52,369 nt of DNA from Photobacterium rosenbergii (GTDB lineage: Bacteria > Pseudomonadota > Gammaproteobacteria > Enterobacterales > Vibrionaceae): the NCBI RefSeq assembly GCF_003026455.1, contig NZ_PYMB01000028.1, positions 1-52,369 of the forward strand, given 5' to 3'. The position numbers were made by a program, and so were the translations under genes. Below the pieces are notes generated by a model that did no database searches, had not been told where the DNA came from, and worked only from the letters and a program-made list of their open reading frames with translations. Below, piece after piece: positions 42,377-51,903 of this stretch. Numbering within the stretch: position 1 is the stretch's first letter; each line of letters opens with the position of its first letter.

Positions 42377-42859
42377 ATGGCAACAAAGAAAACGGATTAT
42401 GAGGCGCTACTAGAGCAAGTGACGGAAACCCTCAAACACAGCCCTGATGAGCTAAAACACTGGGCAGAGGTGACGGAAAAGTACCGGCAGGCAGCCAGTG
42501 ACATGACCAAGGATGAACTGGCATTGATTTCTGCTTACCTCAAGCGGGATGTGCAGGAATTCGGCCAGAATGCCGATGAAAGCCCAGCCCCGTTTGGCGA
42601 CAGCCCGTTCTACCGGGTGGTAAAAGAAACGATTTGGGAGGGGTTAGCCGAAGCAACGGACAAAACCCAGATCGAATGGCATGAAGTGATGGGGGATCTC
42701 AAGCACCAGGGTGTCTATGAAGCTGGCGAGATAGTCGGCCTTGGCCATTTGGTGTGCGAAAAATGCGGTCATGACGAAGTGATTACTCACGTCAAAGAAA
42801 TATCAGCATGCCTAAACTGTGGGCATACCCGGTTTACCCGCAAACCACTCTCCCCTTAG
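42377..42859 (+). CDS. ybeL: Zinc-ribbon protein, YbeL/DUF1451 family
   Basis: A 160-residue cytoplasmic protein with a helical N-terminal part and a C-terminal zinc ribbon, CEKCGH (about 131-136) and CLNCGH (about 149-154), which gives four ligands. It matches the DUF1451/YbeL family found next to leuS. Its function is unknown. AGGAGGTG precedes the ATG. It ends at a strong terminator shared with the convergent SYLF gene. Confidence 0.9.
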   Translation: MATKKTDYEALLEQVTETLKHSPDELKHWAEVTEKYRQAASDMTKDELALISAYLKRDVQEFGQNADESPAPFGDSPFYRVVKETIWEGLAEATDKTQIEWHEVMGDLKHQGVYEAGEIVGLGHLVCEKCGHDEVITHVKEISACLNCGHTRFTRKPLSP

Positions 42860-42884
42860 CTTTTTTCATTAAAGTGATAAATTG

Positions 42885-42910
42885 AAAAACGGGCCAATAG
42901 GCCCGTTTTT
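42885..42910. terminator. Bidirectional terminator between ybeL and the SYLF gene
   Basis: AAAAACGGGCC pairs with GGCCCGTTTTT across an AATA loop, with A and T runs at both ends. Confidence 0.94.
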
Positions 42911-42940
42911 GTATCGAATGTTGCATGGATACGCACTGAT

Positions 42941-43612
42941 TTAGTTTAGTGGCTCCACCGTTTCAACGACGACTGTCGTTGGCTGGGTCTCTGGTAGTTG
43001 TACGGGCTCTGGCAACTGTGCAGGTTGAGCTGCAGATGGGTTGTTAACTGGCTCGACACTGAATTTCTGGCCGGCGATTGCAGCTTCAACCATCATCCCG
43101 CCTTTGGCAACGGTGAAGACAGCTACACCATTGGTGTAGTCTGCATCGGCATAGTTATCGCCCGCGCTGGCACGGAAGCCTGAAGTCCCCGCGTTGGCCT
43201 GGGCACCCTCGGTCAAGGCAACGGCAGAGGCTGAGGCATCAAGTTCGAAGTTACCACTCATAAAGCGGTCGTAAGCGCGTTTGTCTTGGAAGAAGACAAT
43301 CTCGCTGTAGGACTGGCCACCAAACTGTAGGCCGAAAGAGACTTGGTATAGCTTGGCATGGCCTGTGATCTGGCCGTTTTTGAAAACGGTACCGCTGCCG
43401 TAGGCACCACCGACCCAGAAACCCCCTTTACCGACTGACGGGAAGACCGCATAGCCATAGGCAGTATGAAAAAAAGGCTGGGTTTGCGAGGAGGCCTGGA
43501 ATTGAGTCAGGGCCGCTTGGGTTTCAAGATCTTCTTTGGCGACTGAGCCTGTGGCGACACAGAGCATGGCGACACTGCATAGCATTGCAAATATTTTATT
43601 GATCGATTTCAT
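42941..43612 (-). CDS. SYLF/YSC84-domain lipid-binding family protein
   Basis: A 223-residue exported protein with a signal peptide (about 1-25, ending SVAKE). The SYLF (YSC84) domain follows, with GYAVFPSVGKGGFWVGGAYGSG (about 50-70) and VSFGLQFGGQSYSEIVFF. The C terminus is Pro/Gln/Glu-rich. In eukaryotes the domain binds phosphoinositides; the bacterial role is not known. The ATG at 43612 is best spaced behind GGGGA. It is a single-gene unit. Confidence 0.85.
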   Translation of the reverse strand: MKSINKIFAMLCSVAMLCVATGSVAKEDLETQAALTQFQASSQTQPFFHTAYGYAVFPSVGKGGFWVGGAYGSGTVFKNGQITGHAKLYQVSFGLQFGGQSYSEIVFFQDKRAYDRFMSGNFELDASASAVALTEGAQANAGTSGFRASAGDNYADADYTNGVAVFTVAKGGMMVEAAIAGQKFSVEPVNNPSAAQPAQLPEPVQLPETQPTTVVVETVEPLN

Positions 43613-43721
43613 TGGCATTCCCCAAGTAGACATTGTGCTGTTTTTATTCCAAGTTGCAGAAAGTGCAGTGGCACATTCGAAATCACAGTGCTTGGTTATA
43701 TGGCCAATATATTAACAAGGT

Positions 43722-43755
43722 GAATGAAAAGGCGAAGGGATTACCTTCGCCTTTT
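43722..43755 (-). terminator. Terminator of lnt
   Basis: AAAAGGCGAAGG pairs with CCTTCGCCTTTT (12 bp, five-base loop). On the minus strand it follows the lnt stop codon. Confidence 0.9.
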
Positions 43756-43798
43756 GCGAGCATTGTCAGCGTATATTCAGTGTTGGTTGCTGTGAGGG

Positions 43799-45358
43799 TT
43801 AGTCGTGGTAGTTGATCTGTGGTTGCTCGTCACGGAAGCGGCCTGCCTGGCGGCGGATAAGGATCCAAGACAAGGCAACAGACCACAGCATGTAGATATA
43901 TAGCGGCCAACTGCCAAGGGTAGTGTACGGTGTCATGCCGATTGTCGGTACGACTTTAGCCCTCAACACGCCGGTTTCGAACTGCGGGATCTGCTCAATG
44001 ATTTTGCCTTTGTGATCGACAATGCCGGTCAGCCCACTGTTGGTTGCGCGGAGCAATGGCTTACCCACTTCCAATGAGCGCATCTGGGCAATTTCCATAT
44101 GCTGGAATGGGCCGATAGATTTGCCAAACCAGGTGTCATTAGACAGGGTCAGCAGGAACTCGGTATCAACATTGACGTTACGACGTACTTGCTCGCTAAA
44201 AGCAACTTCGTAGCACAGTGCTGGTGCCAGTGAGTAACCGTTGGCCTCGAGGTTCGGCTGGATATAATCACCGCGGCTAAACGACGACATCGGCAGGTTG
44301 AAGAACGGTGCCAGCGGGCGCAGGATATCGCCAAACGGGACGAACTCCCCAAATGGCAGCAAATGGTGTTTGCTGTAGCGCTCAGCCTGATCGTATTGGT
44401 ACGGGCCAACCGCATTGACGCCAAGGGTCAGGATGTTGTTGTAGAACTCGCCATCCTCATTCTGATCCAGCACGCCGGTGATCACCGTACTGTTGTTGTT
44501 GCGCGCGGCGGCATCTAGGTTCTGCAGGAAGGTGGTAACCTGGGTTTCTAGCGCAGGGATTGCCGCTTCCGGCCAGATGATGATATCAGCCCCCCAGTTT
44601 TCCCGGGTCAGGTCGGTGTACTTCATCAGGGTTGGCCAGCGCTGGCTTGGTAGCCATTTGATCTCTTGCGGCACGTTGCCCTGGATCATCGCGACATCTA
44701 CGGTGTTGTCTGCATCAGGCTTGACCCATTGCTTTTGGCCGGCAAACAGGCCTAGGGCCAGGACAAACATTGGGACTAACAGTGGACGCCAGTTGCGGTA
44801 GTAGGTAGCGGCGACGAGGGCACCACAGCTAATCACGATGGCGAGGGTGATACCCTCGACACCCAATATCGGTGCAAAGCCGGCATATGGGCTGTCGATT
44901 TGGCTGTAGCCAAGCCACAACCACGGGAAGCCAGTCATCAGCCAGCCTCGGATCCAGTCGAGGATCAACCAGATCACCGGGCCGCTCAGCATCAGCTGGT
45001 GAAATGGGCGGCCACGGTTGAATTTGTTAAATAGGGCGCCGAACACGGCAGGGTAGAGTGCGAGGTAGCCGATGAGTAGGGCCATCAAGCCCCAACCGGC
45101 AATCCATGGCATTCCACCGAAATTGGCGATGCTGACGTGTACCCAGCTGATCCCGGTACCGAATAAGCCTAATCCCCAGAGAAAACCTATCAAGCCGGAA
45201 CGCTTGACCGATTGGTTCTGAAGTAGGTAGAGGAAAATAAACAGGGAAAGGGGAGCAAGGTACCAATGGTGGTACGGGGCGAAAGATAGGGTGGCTAAGG
45301 CACCTGCTGGGACAGCCAGCAATGGCTGTCCCAACTTCTTAAGGGTATTTGTCGTCAT
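43799..45358 (-). CDS. lnt: Apolipoprotein N-acyltransferase
   Basis: The 519-residue inner-membrane enzyme adds the third acyl chain to the N-terminal cysteine of lipoproteins. Several membrane helices (about 12-230) precede a nitrilase-like periplasmic domain with the catalytic triad Glu (WPEAAIPALE, about 265), Lys (SKHHLLPFGEFVP, about 330) and Cys (PALCYEVAF, about 383). A last helix ends near 510. It is the final gene of the miaB-ybeZ-ybeY-corC-lnt run, three bases after corC. Confidence 0.96.
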   Translation of the reverse strand: MTTNTLKKLGQPLLAVPAGALATLSFAPYHHWYLAPLSLFIFLYLLQNQSVKRSGLIGFLWGLGLFGTGISWVHVSIANFGGMPWIAGWGLMALLIGYLALYPAVFGALFNKFNRGRPFHQLMLSGPVIWLILDWIRGWLMTGFPWLWLGYSQIDSPYAGFAPILGVEGITLAIVISCGALVAATYYRNWRPLLVPMFVLALGLFAGQKQWVKPDADNTVDVAMIQGNVPQEIKWLPSQRWPTLMKYTDLTRENWGADIIIWPEAAIPALETQVTTFLQNLDAAARNNNSTVITGVLDQNEDGEFYNNILTLGVNAVGPYQYDQAERYSKHHLLPFGEFVPFGDILRPLAPFFNLPMSSFSRGDYIQPNLEANGYSLAPALCYEVAFSEQVRRNVNVDTEFLLTLSNDTWFGKSIGPFQHMEIAQMRSLEVGKPLLRATNSGLTGIVDHKGKIIEQIPQFETGVLRAKVVPTIGMTPYTTLGSWPLYIYMLWSVALSWILIRRQAGRFRDEQPQINYHD

Positions 45359-45361
45359 TCG

Positions 45362-46234
45362 TTATGATGTTGTCGTCGGTTGTGGTGCTTCGTGAGGCAC
45401 GGTCACTTGCAACTGAATAACCCGGCGGTTGTCGGCTGACGTTACCTTGAATGAGTAGCCCGCCAATTCAACGATTTCACCACGGGTCGGCAGGTGGCCG
45501 AAACTCGTCATGACCAGGCCGCCGACAGTATCGACTTCCTCATCGCTGAACTGGGTATGGAACATTTCATTGAACTCTTCAATGGTTGTCAGTGCCTTTA
45601 CCGCAAAAGTATGCTTGCTTAACTGACGGATATCCTGTTCTTCCTCGTCGTCGAATTCATCTTCGATTTCGCCAACGATTTGCTCCAAGATATCTTCAAT
45701 GGTGATAACACCGGATACCCCACCAAACTCATCCACCACAATGGCCATGTGGTAGCGCTCTTCACGGAACTCCTTGAGCAGGCGGTCAACACGCTTGCTT
45801 TCAGGTACAACAACCGCTGGTCGCAGTACTTTTTCCATGTCGAACGGTTCGCTGTTCGGCTGCAGGTAACGCAAAAGATCTTTGGCCAGAAGGATACCTT
45901 CGACGTGGTCTTTGTCGTCACTGATGACCGGGTAGCGTGAATGCTGGGCATCAACAATTAAATCAATCAGATCCTCTAGCTTCTGAGAACGCTCGATTGT
46001 GACCATCTGAGAGCGCGGGATCATGATGTCACGGACACGCATCTCGGAGATTTCCATGACCCCTTCGAGCATGTCGCGGGTGTCGTGGTCGATCAAATCG
46101 TTTTCTTCTGAATCACGGAAAACTTCTACTAGTTCTTCGCGGTTCTGTGGCTCGCCCTGAAACAGCTGGCCAATACGTTCAAAGAAGGACTTTCTACTCG
46201 GACCTTCAGAATTTTGTGAGTTATCTTCGTTCAT
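45362..46234 (-). CDS. corC: CorC/YbeX family CBS-domain protein
   Basis: A 290-residue cytoplasmic protein with a CBS pair (about 65-190) and a CorC_HlyC C-terminal domain (about 205-285). The MIPRSQMVTIE and DEFGGVSGVITIEDILEQIVGEIEDE blocks are typical. It is linked to magnesium/cobalt efflux and, in E. coli, to ribosome maintenance through ybeY. It is separated from ybeY by about 100 bases, so partial independent expression is possible. Confidence 0.95.
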   Translation of the reverse strand: MNEDNSQNSEGPSRKSFFERIGQLFQGEPQNREELVEVFRDSEENDLIDHDTRDMLEGVMEISEMRVRDIMIPRSQMVTIERSQKLEDLIDLIVDAQHSRYPVISDDKDHVEGILLAKDLLRYLQPNSEPFDMEKVLRPAVVVPESKRVDRLLKEFREERYHMAIVVDEFGGVSGVITIEDILEQIVGEIEDEFDDEEEQDIRQLSKHTFAVKALTTIEEFNEMFHTQFSDEEVDTVGGLVMTSFGHLPTRGEIVELAGYSFKVTSADNRRVIQLQVTVPHEAPQPTTTS

Positions 46235-46336
46235 TGTTTGTAAGAATTACTTCTCTCAGTTAAGTGGCTGTGCCACGGGAAATAATACGGTACTTAGATT
46301 GTACCGTATCAGTTTGACAACAATATCATGAAAAGG

Positions 46337-46801
46337 TTAATGCTTTTCTTCGGCATACGGATCGGCAAAGCCCATCTGTTGCATGATTTCCGTTTCCAAG
46401 CCTTCCATCTCTTCAGCTTCGTCGTCCTCAATATGGTCATAACCTAGCAGATGCAGACTGCCATGTACAACCATGTGTGCCCAATGGGCATGTAGAGGTT
46501 TATCCTGTTCCTTGGCTTCTTTTTCGACAACCTGTCGGCAAATGATCAAATCACCCAGTAGTTCCAGTTCAACCCCCGGTGGTGCCTCAAACGGGAAAGA
46601 TAGCACATTGGTTGGCTTGTCTTTACCACGGTACTCGTGGTTCAGGCCATGGCTTTCTTTCTCATCGACCAGCCTAATGGTAACTTCGGCATCGGCCTGG
46701 AAAGGCGTGACTGCCGCATCCAGCCATTGCTGGAATTGGGCTTCGCTCGGCATACCGTCGGTGTTGTCGGTCGCAACCTGGAGATCAAGATAAATCGCCA
46801 T
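46337..46801 (-). CDS. ybeY: Endoribonuclease YbeY (rRNA maturation factor)
   Basis: The 154-residue metalloenzyme takes part in 16S rRNA 3'-end maturation and ribosome quality control. The zinc motif HGSLHLLGYDH gives His113, His117 and His123, and Arg58 is in the conserved YRGKDKPTNVLSFPF. The start codon shares one base with the ybeZ stop (TAATG), so translation is coupled to the PhoH-like gene. Confidence 0.97.
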   Translation of the reverse strand: MAIYLDLQVATDNTDGMPSEAQFQQWLDAAVTPFQADAEVTIRLVDEKESHGLNHEYRGKDKPTNVLSFPFEAPPGVELELLGDLIICRQVVEKEAKEQDKPLHAHWAHMVVHGSLHLLGYDHIEDDEAEEMEGLETEIMQQMGFADPYAEEKH

Positions 46802-47904
46802 TAGTTTGTTTTTTCCGTTTCCGTTTCTGTTTCTGGTGTCGCTGCAGGCACTGATACCGGCGCTTGCTTTGCCGCTTGCTCATCTCGACGGCGCTGCTCT
46901 GCCAGTTTGCGCTGCTTCTGATCTTCGCTCTCCCACACTTCGTACGCCTGGACAATACGCGCTACGACTGGATGGCGGACAACATCGTCAGCCTGGAAGA
47001 AGTTGAAGCTGATTTCATCGACATCAGAGAGTACTTCAATAGCATGGCGTAGGCCTGAACGAGCACCGCGTGGCAGGTCGATCTGGGTGACGTCACCGGT
47101 AATTACCGCTCGGGAGTTGAAACCAATACGGGTCAGGAACATTTTCATCTGCTCGACCGTGGTGTTCTGGCTCTCATCGAGAATGATAAAGGCGTCATTG
47201 AGGGTACGGCCACGCATATAGGCAAGTGGTGCAACTTCAATCACGTTACGCTCAATCAGCTTCTCGACACGCTCGAAGCCCAGCATTTCAAACAGGGCAT
47301 CGTACAGCGGACGCAGGTAAGGGTCGACTTTCTGGCTTAGATCGCCCGGAAGGAAACCCAGCTTTTCACCCGCCTCAACCGCAGGACGGGTCAGCAGGAT
47401 ACGGCGGATTTCCTGACGCTCAAGGGCATCAACAGCGGCAGCAACCGCGAGGTAGGTTTTACCTGTACCAGCAGGGCCAATACCGAAGGTAATGTCATGG
47501 CGAACCATGTTGGCAATGTACTGGGCCTGGTTTGGCGTACGCGGCTTGATCACCCCTTTCTTGGTTTTGATCACCACTTCCTTGCCGTAAGGAATGCTCG
47601 ACTCGGTCGATTGCTCAAGCACACCGGACTCTTTGATAGCCAGGTGGACCTGATCAGGCTCGATATCAGGAATGGTGTTGCGAACCGGGGCGGTATCGAC
47701 ATACAGGGTTTTGATGATATGGGCGGCGGCTTCGGCGGTGTGGGGTTGGCCGACTACGCTGAAACTGCTGCTGCGGTGGTTGATTTCTACACCCAAACGG
47801 CGTTCAAGTTGTTTGATGTTATCGTCGAAAGGGCCACAAAGGCTGGAAAGGCGATGGTTATCGGCAGGTTCCAGATTGAATTCAATAGTTATAACTTTGC
47901 TCAA
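46801..47904 (-). CDS. ybeZ: PhoH-family ATPase YbeZ
   Basis: A 367-residue cytoplasmic ATPase. Walker A is GPAGTGKT (143-150), and Walker B is in AFIILDESQN. An N-terminal KH-like region precedes the ATPase domain. A charged, Gln/Glu/Thr-rich tail of about 45 residues follows, from KQRKLAEQRRRDE. In E. coli YbeZ interacts with YbeY, to which it is coupled here. It lies 80 bases after miaB, in the same direction. Confidence 0.96.
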   Translation of the reverse strand: MSKVITIEFNLEPADNHRLSSLCGPFDDNIKQLERRLGVEINHRSSSFSVVGQPHTAEAAAHIIKTLYVDTAPVRNTIPDIEPDQVHLAIKESGVLEQSTESSIPYGKEVVIKTKKGVIKPRTPNQAQYIANMVRHDITFGIGPAGTGKTYLAVAAAVDALERQEIRRILLTRPAVEAGEKLGFLPGDLSQKVDPYLRPLYDALFEMLGFERVEKLIERNVIEVAPLAYMRGRTLNDAFIILDESQNTTVEQMKMFLTRIGFNSRAVITGDVTQIDLPRGARSGLRHAIEVLSDVDEISFNFFQADDVVRHPVVARIVQAYEVWESEDQKQRKLAEQRRRDEQAAKQAPVSVPAATPETETETEKTN

Positions 47905-47984
47905 GATTTGCCTCTCAATAGGGCCACCCGTCTGGGTGGCCTCGGGTTCAGGGCGCGTCCTACTTTGTTCAGACGGGCGTCTTA

Positions 47985-49409
47985 CTATGGAGTATATACG
48001 CCAACACCCAATTCATCTTCTTTGCGTGTTTTCTCCATCACTTCGGCAGGAGACATGGCCACGCGTAGGTCCATTTCCGCTTCAGTGCGCACCAGATCAC
48101 CACGTAGCGAGTTGGTGAAGACGTCAGTGATTTTCACGTCAACGAATTGGCCGATAAGCTCAGGTGAACCTTCGAAGTTCACGACACGGTTATTTTCAGT
48201 ACGGCCACGCAATTCCATTACGTTCTTCTTCGATGGGCCTTCAACCAGGATACGCTGCTCGGTACCTAGCATCTGGCGAGAGAAGCGCATAGCTTGAGTA
48301 TTGATCTGTTGTTGCAGTTCGTACAAGCGTTCTTTCTTCACTTGCTCAGGCAGATCACATGGGTAATCGGCTGCCGGCGTACCAGGGCGCGCTGAGAAGA
48401 TAAAGCTGAAGCTGATATCGAAGTCGACATCGCGGATCAGTTTCATCGTATCCTGGAAGTCCTGATCAGACTCGCCCGGGAAACCGACAATGAAGTCTGA
48501 GCTGATAGTGATATCCGGACGCGCCTTACGCAGTTTGCGGATCTTCGACTTGTACTCGATTGCCGTATGCGGGCGCTTCATGTTGGCCAGGATGCGGTCT
48601 GAACCACTTTGAACCGGTAGGTGCAGGAAGCTCACCACTTCAGGGGTGTCTTCGTACACTTCGATGATGTCATCGGTGAACTCGATTGGGTGGCTAGTGG
48701 TGTAGCGGATACGGTCGATGCCGTCGATTGCCGCAACGAGGCGTAGAAGTTCTGCGAAAGTCGCAATTTCACCATCATGGGTGTCACCACGGTAGGCATT
48801 CACATTCTGGCCAAGTAGGTTAACTTCACGTACGCCTTGCTCTGCCAGTTGGGCGATTTCGAACAGAACGTCATCCAATGGGCGGCTAACTTCTTCACCA
48901 CGGGTGTAAGGAACCACACAGTAAGTACAGTACTTAGAGCAGCCTTCCATGATAGAAACGAAAGCTGTCGGGCCTTCGGCACGTGGTTCAGGCAGGCGGT
49001 CGAATTTCTCGATCTCAGGGAAAGAGATATCCATGACAGGTGCATGATCGCTTTGCGATTGCTTGATCATCTCAGGCAGGCGGTGCAGTGTCTGTGGGCC
49101 GAAGATAACATCGACATACGGTGCACGCTGGCGGATTGAGTCGCCTTCCTGGGTTGCTACACAGCCACCCACACCGATCACTAGGTCAGGTTTTTTGTCT
49201 TTTAGGGTTTTCCAGCGACCAAGCTGGTGGAACACTTTTTCCTGGGCCTTTTCACGGATGGAGCAGGTGTTAAGCAGCAGAACGTCTGCTTCTTCTGGTT
49301 CTTCCGTTAACTCGAAGCCATTGGCTGCATTAAGAAGATCGGCCATTTTTGATGAATCGTATTCGTTCATCTGGCAACCCCAGGTTTTGATAAGCAGTTT
49401 CTTAGCCAT
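47985..49409 (-). CDS. miaB: tRNA-2-methylthio-N6-dimethylallyladenosine synthase
   Basis: The 474-residue radical-SAM methylthiotransferase modifies A37 of tRNAs reading UNN codons. The auxiliary [4Fe-4S] cysteines are Cys12, Cys49 and Cys83, and the radical-SAM CSKYCTYC motif gives Cys157, Cys161 and Cys164. The C-terminal TRAM domain is present (about 375-440). It leads the miaB-ybeZ-ybeY-corC-lnt run. tRNA-Trp in this window is a known type of MiaB substrate. Confidence 0.97.
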   Translation of the reverse strand: MAKKLLIKTWGCQMNEYDSSKMADLLNAANGFELTEEPEEADVLLLNTCSIREKAQEKVFHQLGRWKTLKDKKPDLVIGVGGCVATQEGDSIRQRAPYVDVIFGPQTLHRLPEMIKQSQSDHAPVMDISFPEIEKFDRLPEPRAEGPTAFVSIMEGCSKYCTYCVVPYTRGEEVSRPLDDVLFEIAQLAEQGVREVNLLGQNVNAYRGDTHDGEIATFAELLRLVAAIDGIDRIRYTTSHPIEFTDDIIEVYEDTPEVVSFLHLPVQSGSDRILANMKRPHTAIEYKSKIRKLRKARPDITISSDFIVGFPGESDQDFQDTMKLIRDVDFDISFSFIFSARPGTPAADYPCDLPEQVKKERLYELQQQINTQAMRFSRQMLGTEQRILVEGPSKKNVMELRGRTENNRVVNFEGSPELIGQFVDVKITDVFTNSLRGDLVRTEAEMDLRVAMSPAEVMEKTRKEDELGVGVYTP

Positions 49410-49569
49410 GTCTAACTCTTCACTCGTAGTGTTTATTCATTGCATTTCACATTGCATGTTTCCGCTTTGGCAGCCGAAAACAAGGCCGCCTGCGGTAGCA
49501 AGCCGCGTATTGTACTGCTTTAAAGCCTGCCTGACTAGATCATCACCACCCCGAATATTTTGTGGTTTT

Positions 49570-50274
49570 TTATTGTGCCGCTACTGGTTTGAGTTTATTG
49601 AGGGTTTGCGGGCCGAGCTGGCGCATCTGCTGGCGTATCCAGCGGCTGCGCTGCTGAATATACGGCGTCATTGGCGCAGGTTGCATCCGGTACGGGTTTG
49701 GTAATACCGCCGCGAGCTGCGCCGCTTGCTGGGCATTCAATCGGCTTGCTGGGATCCCGAAAAAGGTCTGGCTTGCGGCTTCAACGCCAAATAACCCTGG
49801 GCCGAACTCGACGATGTTCAGATAGACTTCGAGGATCCGTGTTTTTTCCCACAGTAATTCCATCCACAGTGAGAAATAGAGCTCAACCCCTTTGCGCAGG
49901 AATGTCCGGGAGGGAAAGAGAAACAGGTTTTTGGCAGTCTGCTGGGTGATGGTGCTGCCACCACGGCTGGGGCCACCACTACCGGTTTGCTTGATAATTG
50001 TCAAAATGGCGTTGATATCAACACCATGATGATTAGGAAAGTGCTGATCTTCAGAAGCAATCACTGCCAGTTGTACGTTGGGTGATATTGCCTCAATAGG
50101 TACCCAGAGATGGGCAGCGCGCGGCGGGTAGCCTTGCGGTGGAAATATATTGCGATGGAGTTGCCAACCCCAGACGGGCGGGTCGATGTATTTGCCTGCC
50201 AATACCAACAGGAAGGGTAACACAAGGGCTAGCAAGAGTAGCCTGAGCAGCCAACGTTTGATAAATCCGATCAT
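49570..50274 (-). CDS. mtgA: Monofunctional biosynthetic peptidoglycan transglycosylase
   Basis: The 234-residue inner-membrane enzyme polymerises lipid II into glycan strands without cross-linking. One N-terminal helix (about 7-28) precedes a family-51 glycosyltransferase domain with catalytic Glu75 in IASEDQHFPNHHG and the block GGSTITQQTAKNLFLFPSRTFLRKGVEL. Length is close to E. coli MtgA (242). It is transcribed away from ubiF. In E. coli mtgA is elsewhere, so it is out of place relative to that genome. Confidence 0.95.
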   Translation of the reverse strand: MIGFIKRWLLRLLLLALVLPFLLVLAGKYIDPPVWGWQLHRNIFPPQGYPPRAAHLWVPIEAISPNVQLAVIASEDQHFPNHHGVDINAILTIIKQTGSGGPSRGGSTITQQTAKNLFLFPSRTFLRKGVELYFSLWMELLWEKTRILEVYLNIVEFGPGLFGVEAASQTFFGIPASRLNAQQAAQLAAVLPNPYRMQPAPMTPYIQQRSRWIRQQMRQLGPQTLNKLKPVAAQ

Positions 50275-50389
50275 CCACCTTATCCCTGTGTAGGTTCGCG
50301 GTTATTAATCACTGATGCGCTTGTGAAATTTAGTTAGAATAAAGGCAAGAGCGCCAGTGTGCGCTGAACTTTTATCTTGAGCATAACAA

Positions 50390-51562
50390 ATGGAAACCGG
50401 AATGGAACAGTTTGATGTGGTTGTGGCCGGCGGCGGTATGGTTGGGGCGGCAACAGCAATAGGTTTGGCCCAACAAGGGTTATCTGTTGCAGTATTGGAA
50501 GGGGTACAGCCAGCCCCATTTGACGCCTCGCAGCCGATGGATTTAAGGGTATCGGCCATTTCCCCACATTCTGTTTCATTGCTAGAGCGGCTAGGGGCAT
50601 GGGAGGCGGTCACAGCCATGCGCCTATGCCCGTATAAGCGGCTTGAAACTTGGGAGCACCCTGAGTGCCGTACCCGCTTCAATGCCGAACAGATGCACCT
50701 GGATCGCCTTGGCTATATTGTTGAAAACCGAGTGATCCAACTGGCACTGTGGCAGCAGTTCGAGCTTTACCCGAACCTGACGGTGAAATGCCCGTCTCGC
50801 ATGGTTTCGGCGACAGATAGTGATAATGGCCAGACGATTGTGCTGGAAGATGGCAGCCAAATTCAAGCGACTTTGCTAGTCGGTGCCGATGGTGCAAATT
50901 CTAAAGTCCGCCAACAGGCTGGGATTGGCATCACCGCATGGGATTACCGCCAGCACTGTATGCTGATCAATGTCGAAACTGCCTTGCCACAGCAAGATAT
51001 TACCTGGCAGATGTTCACGCCTCACGGGCCGCGCTCATTCCTGCCATTGCCGGGCCATCAGGCCTCGCTGGTGTGGTATGACAGCCCATCTCGTATTCAG
51101 CAACTCTCTGCGCTGAGCCCTGAGCAATTGGAAGGACAGATCAAAGCCCATTTCCCGGCGGAGCTTGGCGAGTTCAAGGTGCTTAATCATGGCCGTTTCC
51201 CACTCACTCGCCGTCATGCCCAGACTTATTATAAGCCGGGTGTCGTGCTGCTTGGGGATGCCGCACATACGATTAACCCATTGGCAGGACAGGGAGTCAA
51301 CCTTGGCTTCAAGGATGTCGATGTGTTGCTGCATGAAATTGAGAAAGCAGGGCAGGATTGGCCGCAGCAACGAGTACTCAAAGCTTATGAGCGCCGCCGC
51401 CGTCCTGATAACTTATTGATGCAAAGCGGGATGGACTTTTTCTATACCACGTTCAGTAATGATTTGCTGCCGGTGAAGTTTTTGCGTAATGCTGGATTGA
51501 AGTTGGCCGAGCAAGCCGGGCCTATCAAGCAGAAAGTATTGAAGTATGCGATGGGGATGTAG
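50390..51562 (+). CDS. ubiF: Ubiquinone biosynthesis hydroxylase UbiF-type
   Basis: A 390-residue FAD monooxygenase that hydroxylates the ubiquinone ring (C6 in UbiF). The FAD motif VVVAGGGMVGAATAIGL (about 10-26) and the GDAAHTINPLAGQGVNLGFKDVDVL block (about 287-311) are present. Both the ATG at 50390 and one four codons later (MEQFDVV) are possible; neither has a strong SD. E. coli keeps ubiF between miaB and the same kind of tRNA operon. UbiH/UbiI paralogues cannot be ruled out by sequence alone. Confidence 0.93.
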   Translation: METGMEQFDVVVAGGGMVGAATAIGLAQQGLSVAVLEGVQPAPFDASQPMDLRVSAISPHSVSLLERLGAWEAVTAMRLCPYKRLETWEHPECRTRFNAEQMHLDRLGYIVENRVIQLALWQQFELYPNLTVKCPSRMVSATDSDNGQTIVLEDGSQIQATLLVGADGANSKVRQQAGIGITAWDYRQHCMLINVETALPQQDITWQMFTPHGPRSFLPLPGHQASLVWYDSPSRIQQLSALSPEQLEGQIKAHFPAELGEFKVLNHGRFPLTRRHAQTYYKPGVVLLGDAAHTINPLAGQGVNLGFKDVDVLLHEIEKAGQDWPQQRVLKAYERRRRPDNLLMQSGMDFFYTTFSNDLLPVKFLRNAGLKLAEQAGPIKQKVLKYAMGM

Positions 51563-51599
51563 CGGGCTTTTTCTTGCTAATTAACAGTCTGCAGAAAGA

Positions 51600-51634
51600 A
51601 AAAAGCCGAATGTTTATTGATAAACATTCGGCTT
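51600..51634. terminator. Long inverted repeat after ubiF
   Basis: AGCCGAATGTTTA (51604-51616) pairs with TAAACATTCGGCT (51621-51633) around a TTGA loop. A run of A on the left gives T on the minus strand, so it best stops minus-strand read-through from the tRNA operon, though it may also end ubiF. Confidence 0.85.
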
Positions 51635-51730
51635 AACAACCAGAGAGATACGATCATTGAGTTGGTTGTAAAATCTGTTGTCTAACTTTTTGGATGCTGA
51701 TGTATATCGTTATCCAAGTGCCAGACATAA

Positions 51731-51756
51731 GAAAACCCACCAAAAGGTGGGTTTCT
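51731..51756 (-). terminator. Terminator of the Gln/Leu tRNA operon
   Basis: On the minus strand, ACCCACC and GGTGGGT enclose a TTTT loop, followed by TTTTC. It lies just past the last tRNA-Leu. Confidence 0.9.
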
Positions 51757-51761
51757 AAATA

Positions 51762-51846
51762 TGGTGCGGAAGGAGAGACTTGAACTCTCACACCTTGCGG
51801 CGCCAGAACCTAAATCTGGTGCGTCTACCAATTTCGCCACTTCCGC
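51762..51846 (-). tRNA. tRNA-Leu (anticodon UAG), copy 1
   Basis: The minus strand reads as a class II tRNA with a long variable arm. The acceptor start is GCGGAAG, the anticodon loop TTTAGGT holds TAG, and the 3' CCA is encoded. It is closely similar to E. coli leuW. It is last in the tRNA operon. Confidence 0.96.
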
Positions 51847-51903
51847 GTACTTACCGTCTAATTTCATTTTAGCAATGAATCATTAATGACGTTAAGCAAA
51901 ATA

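Noticed and set aside
47497..48297. 266-codon frame opposite ybeZ and miaB
   Set aside because: It spans an intergenic gap and two strong genes on the other strand; treated as a shadow.
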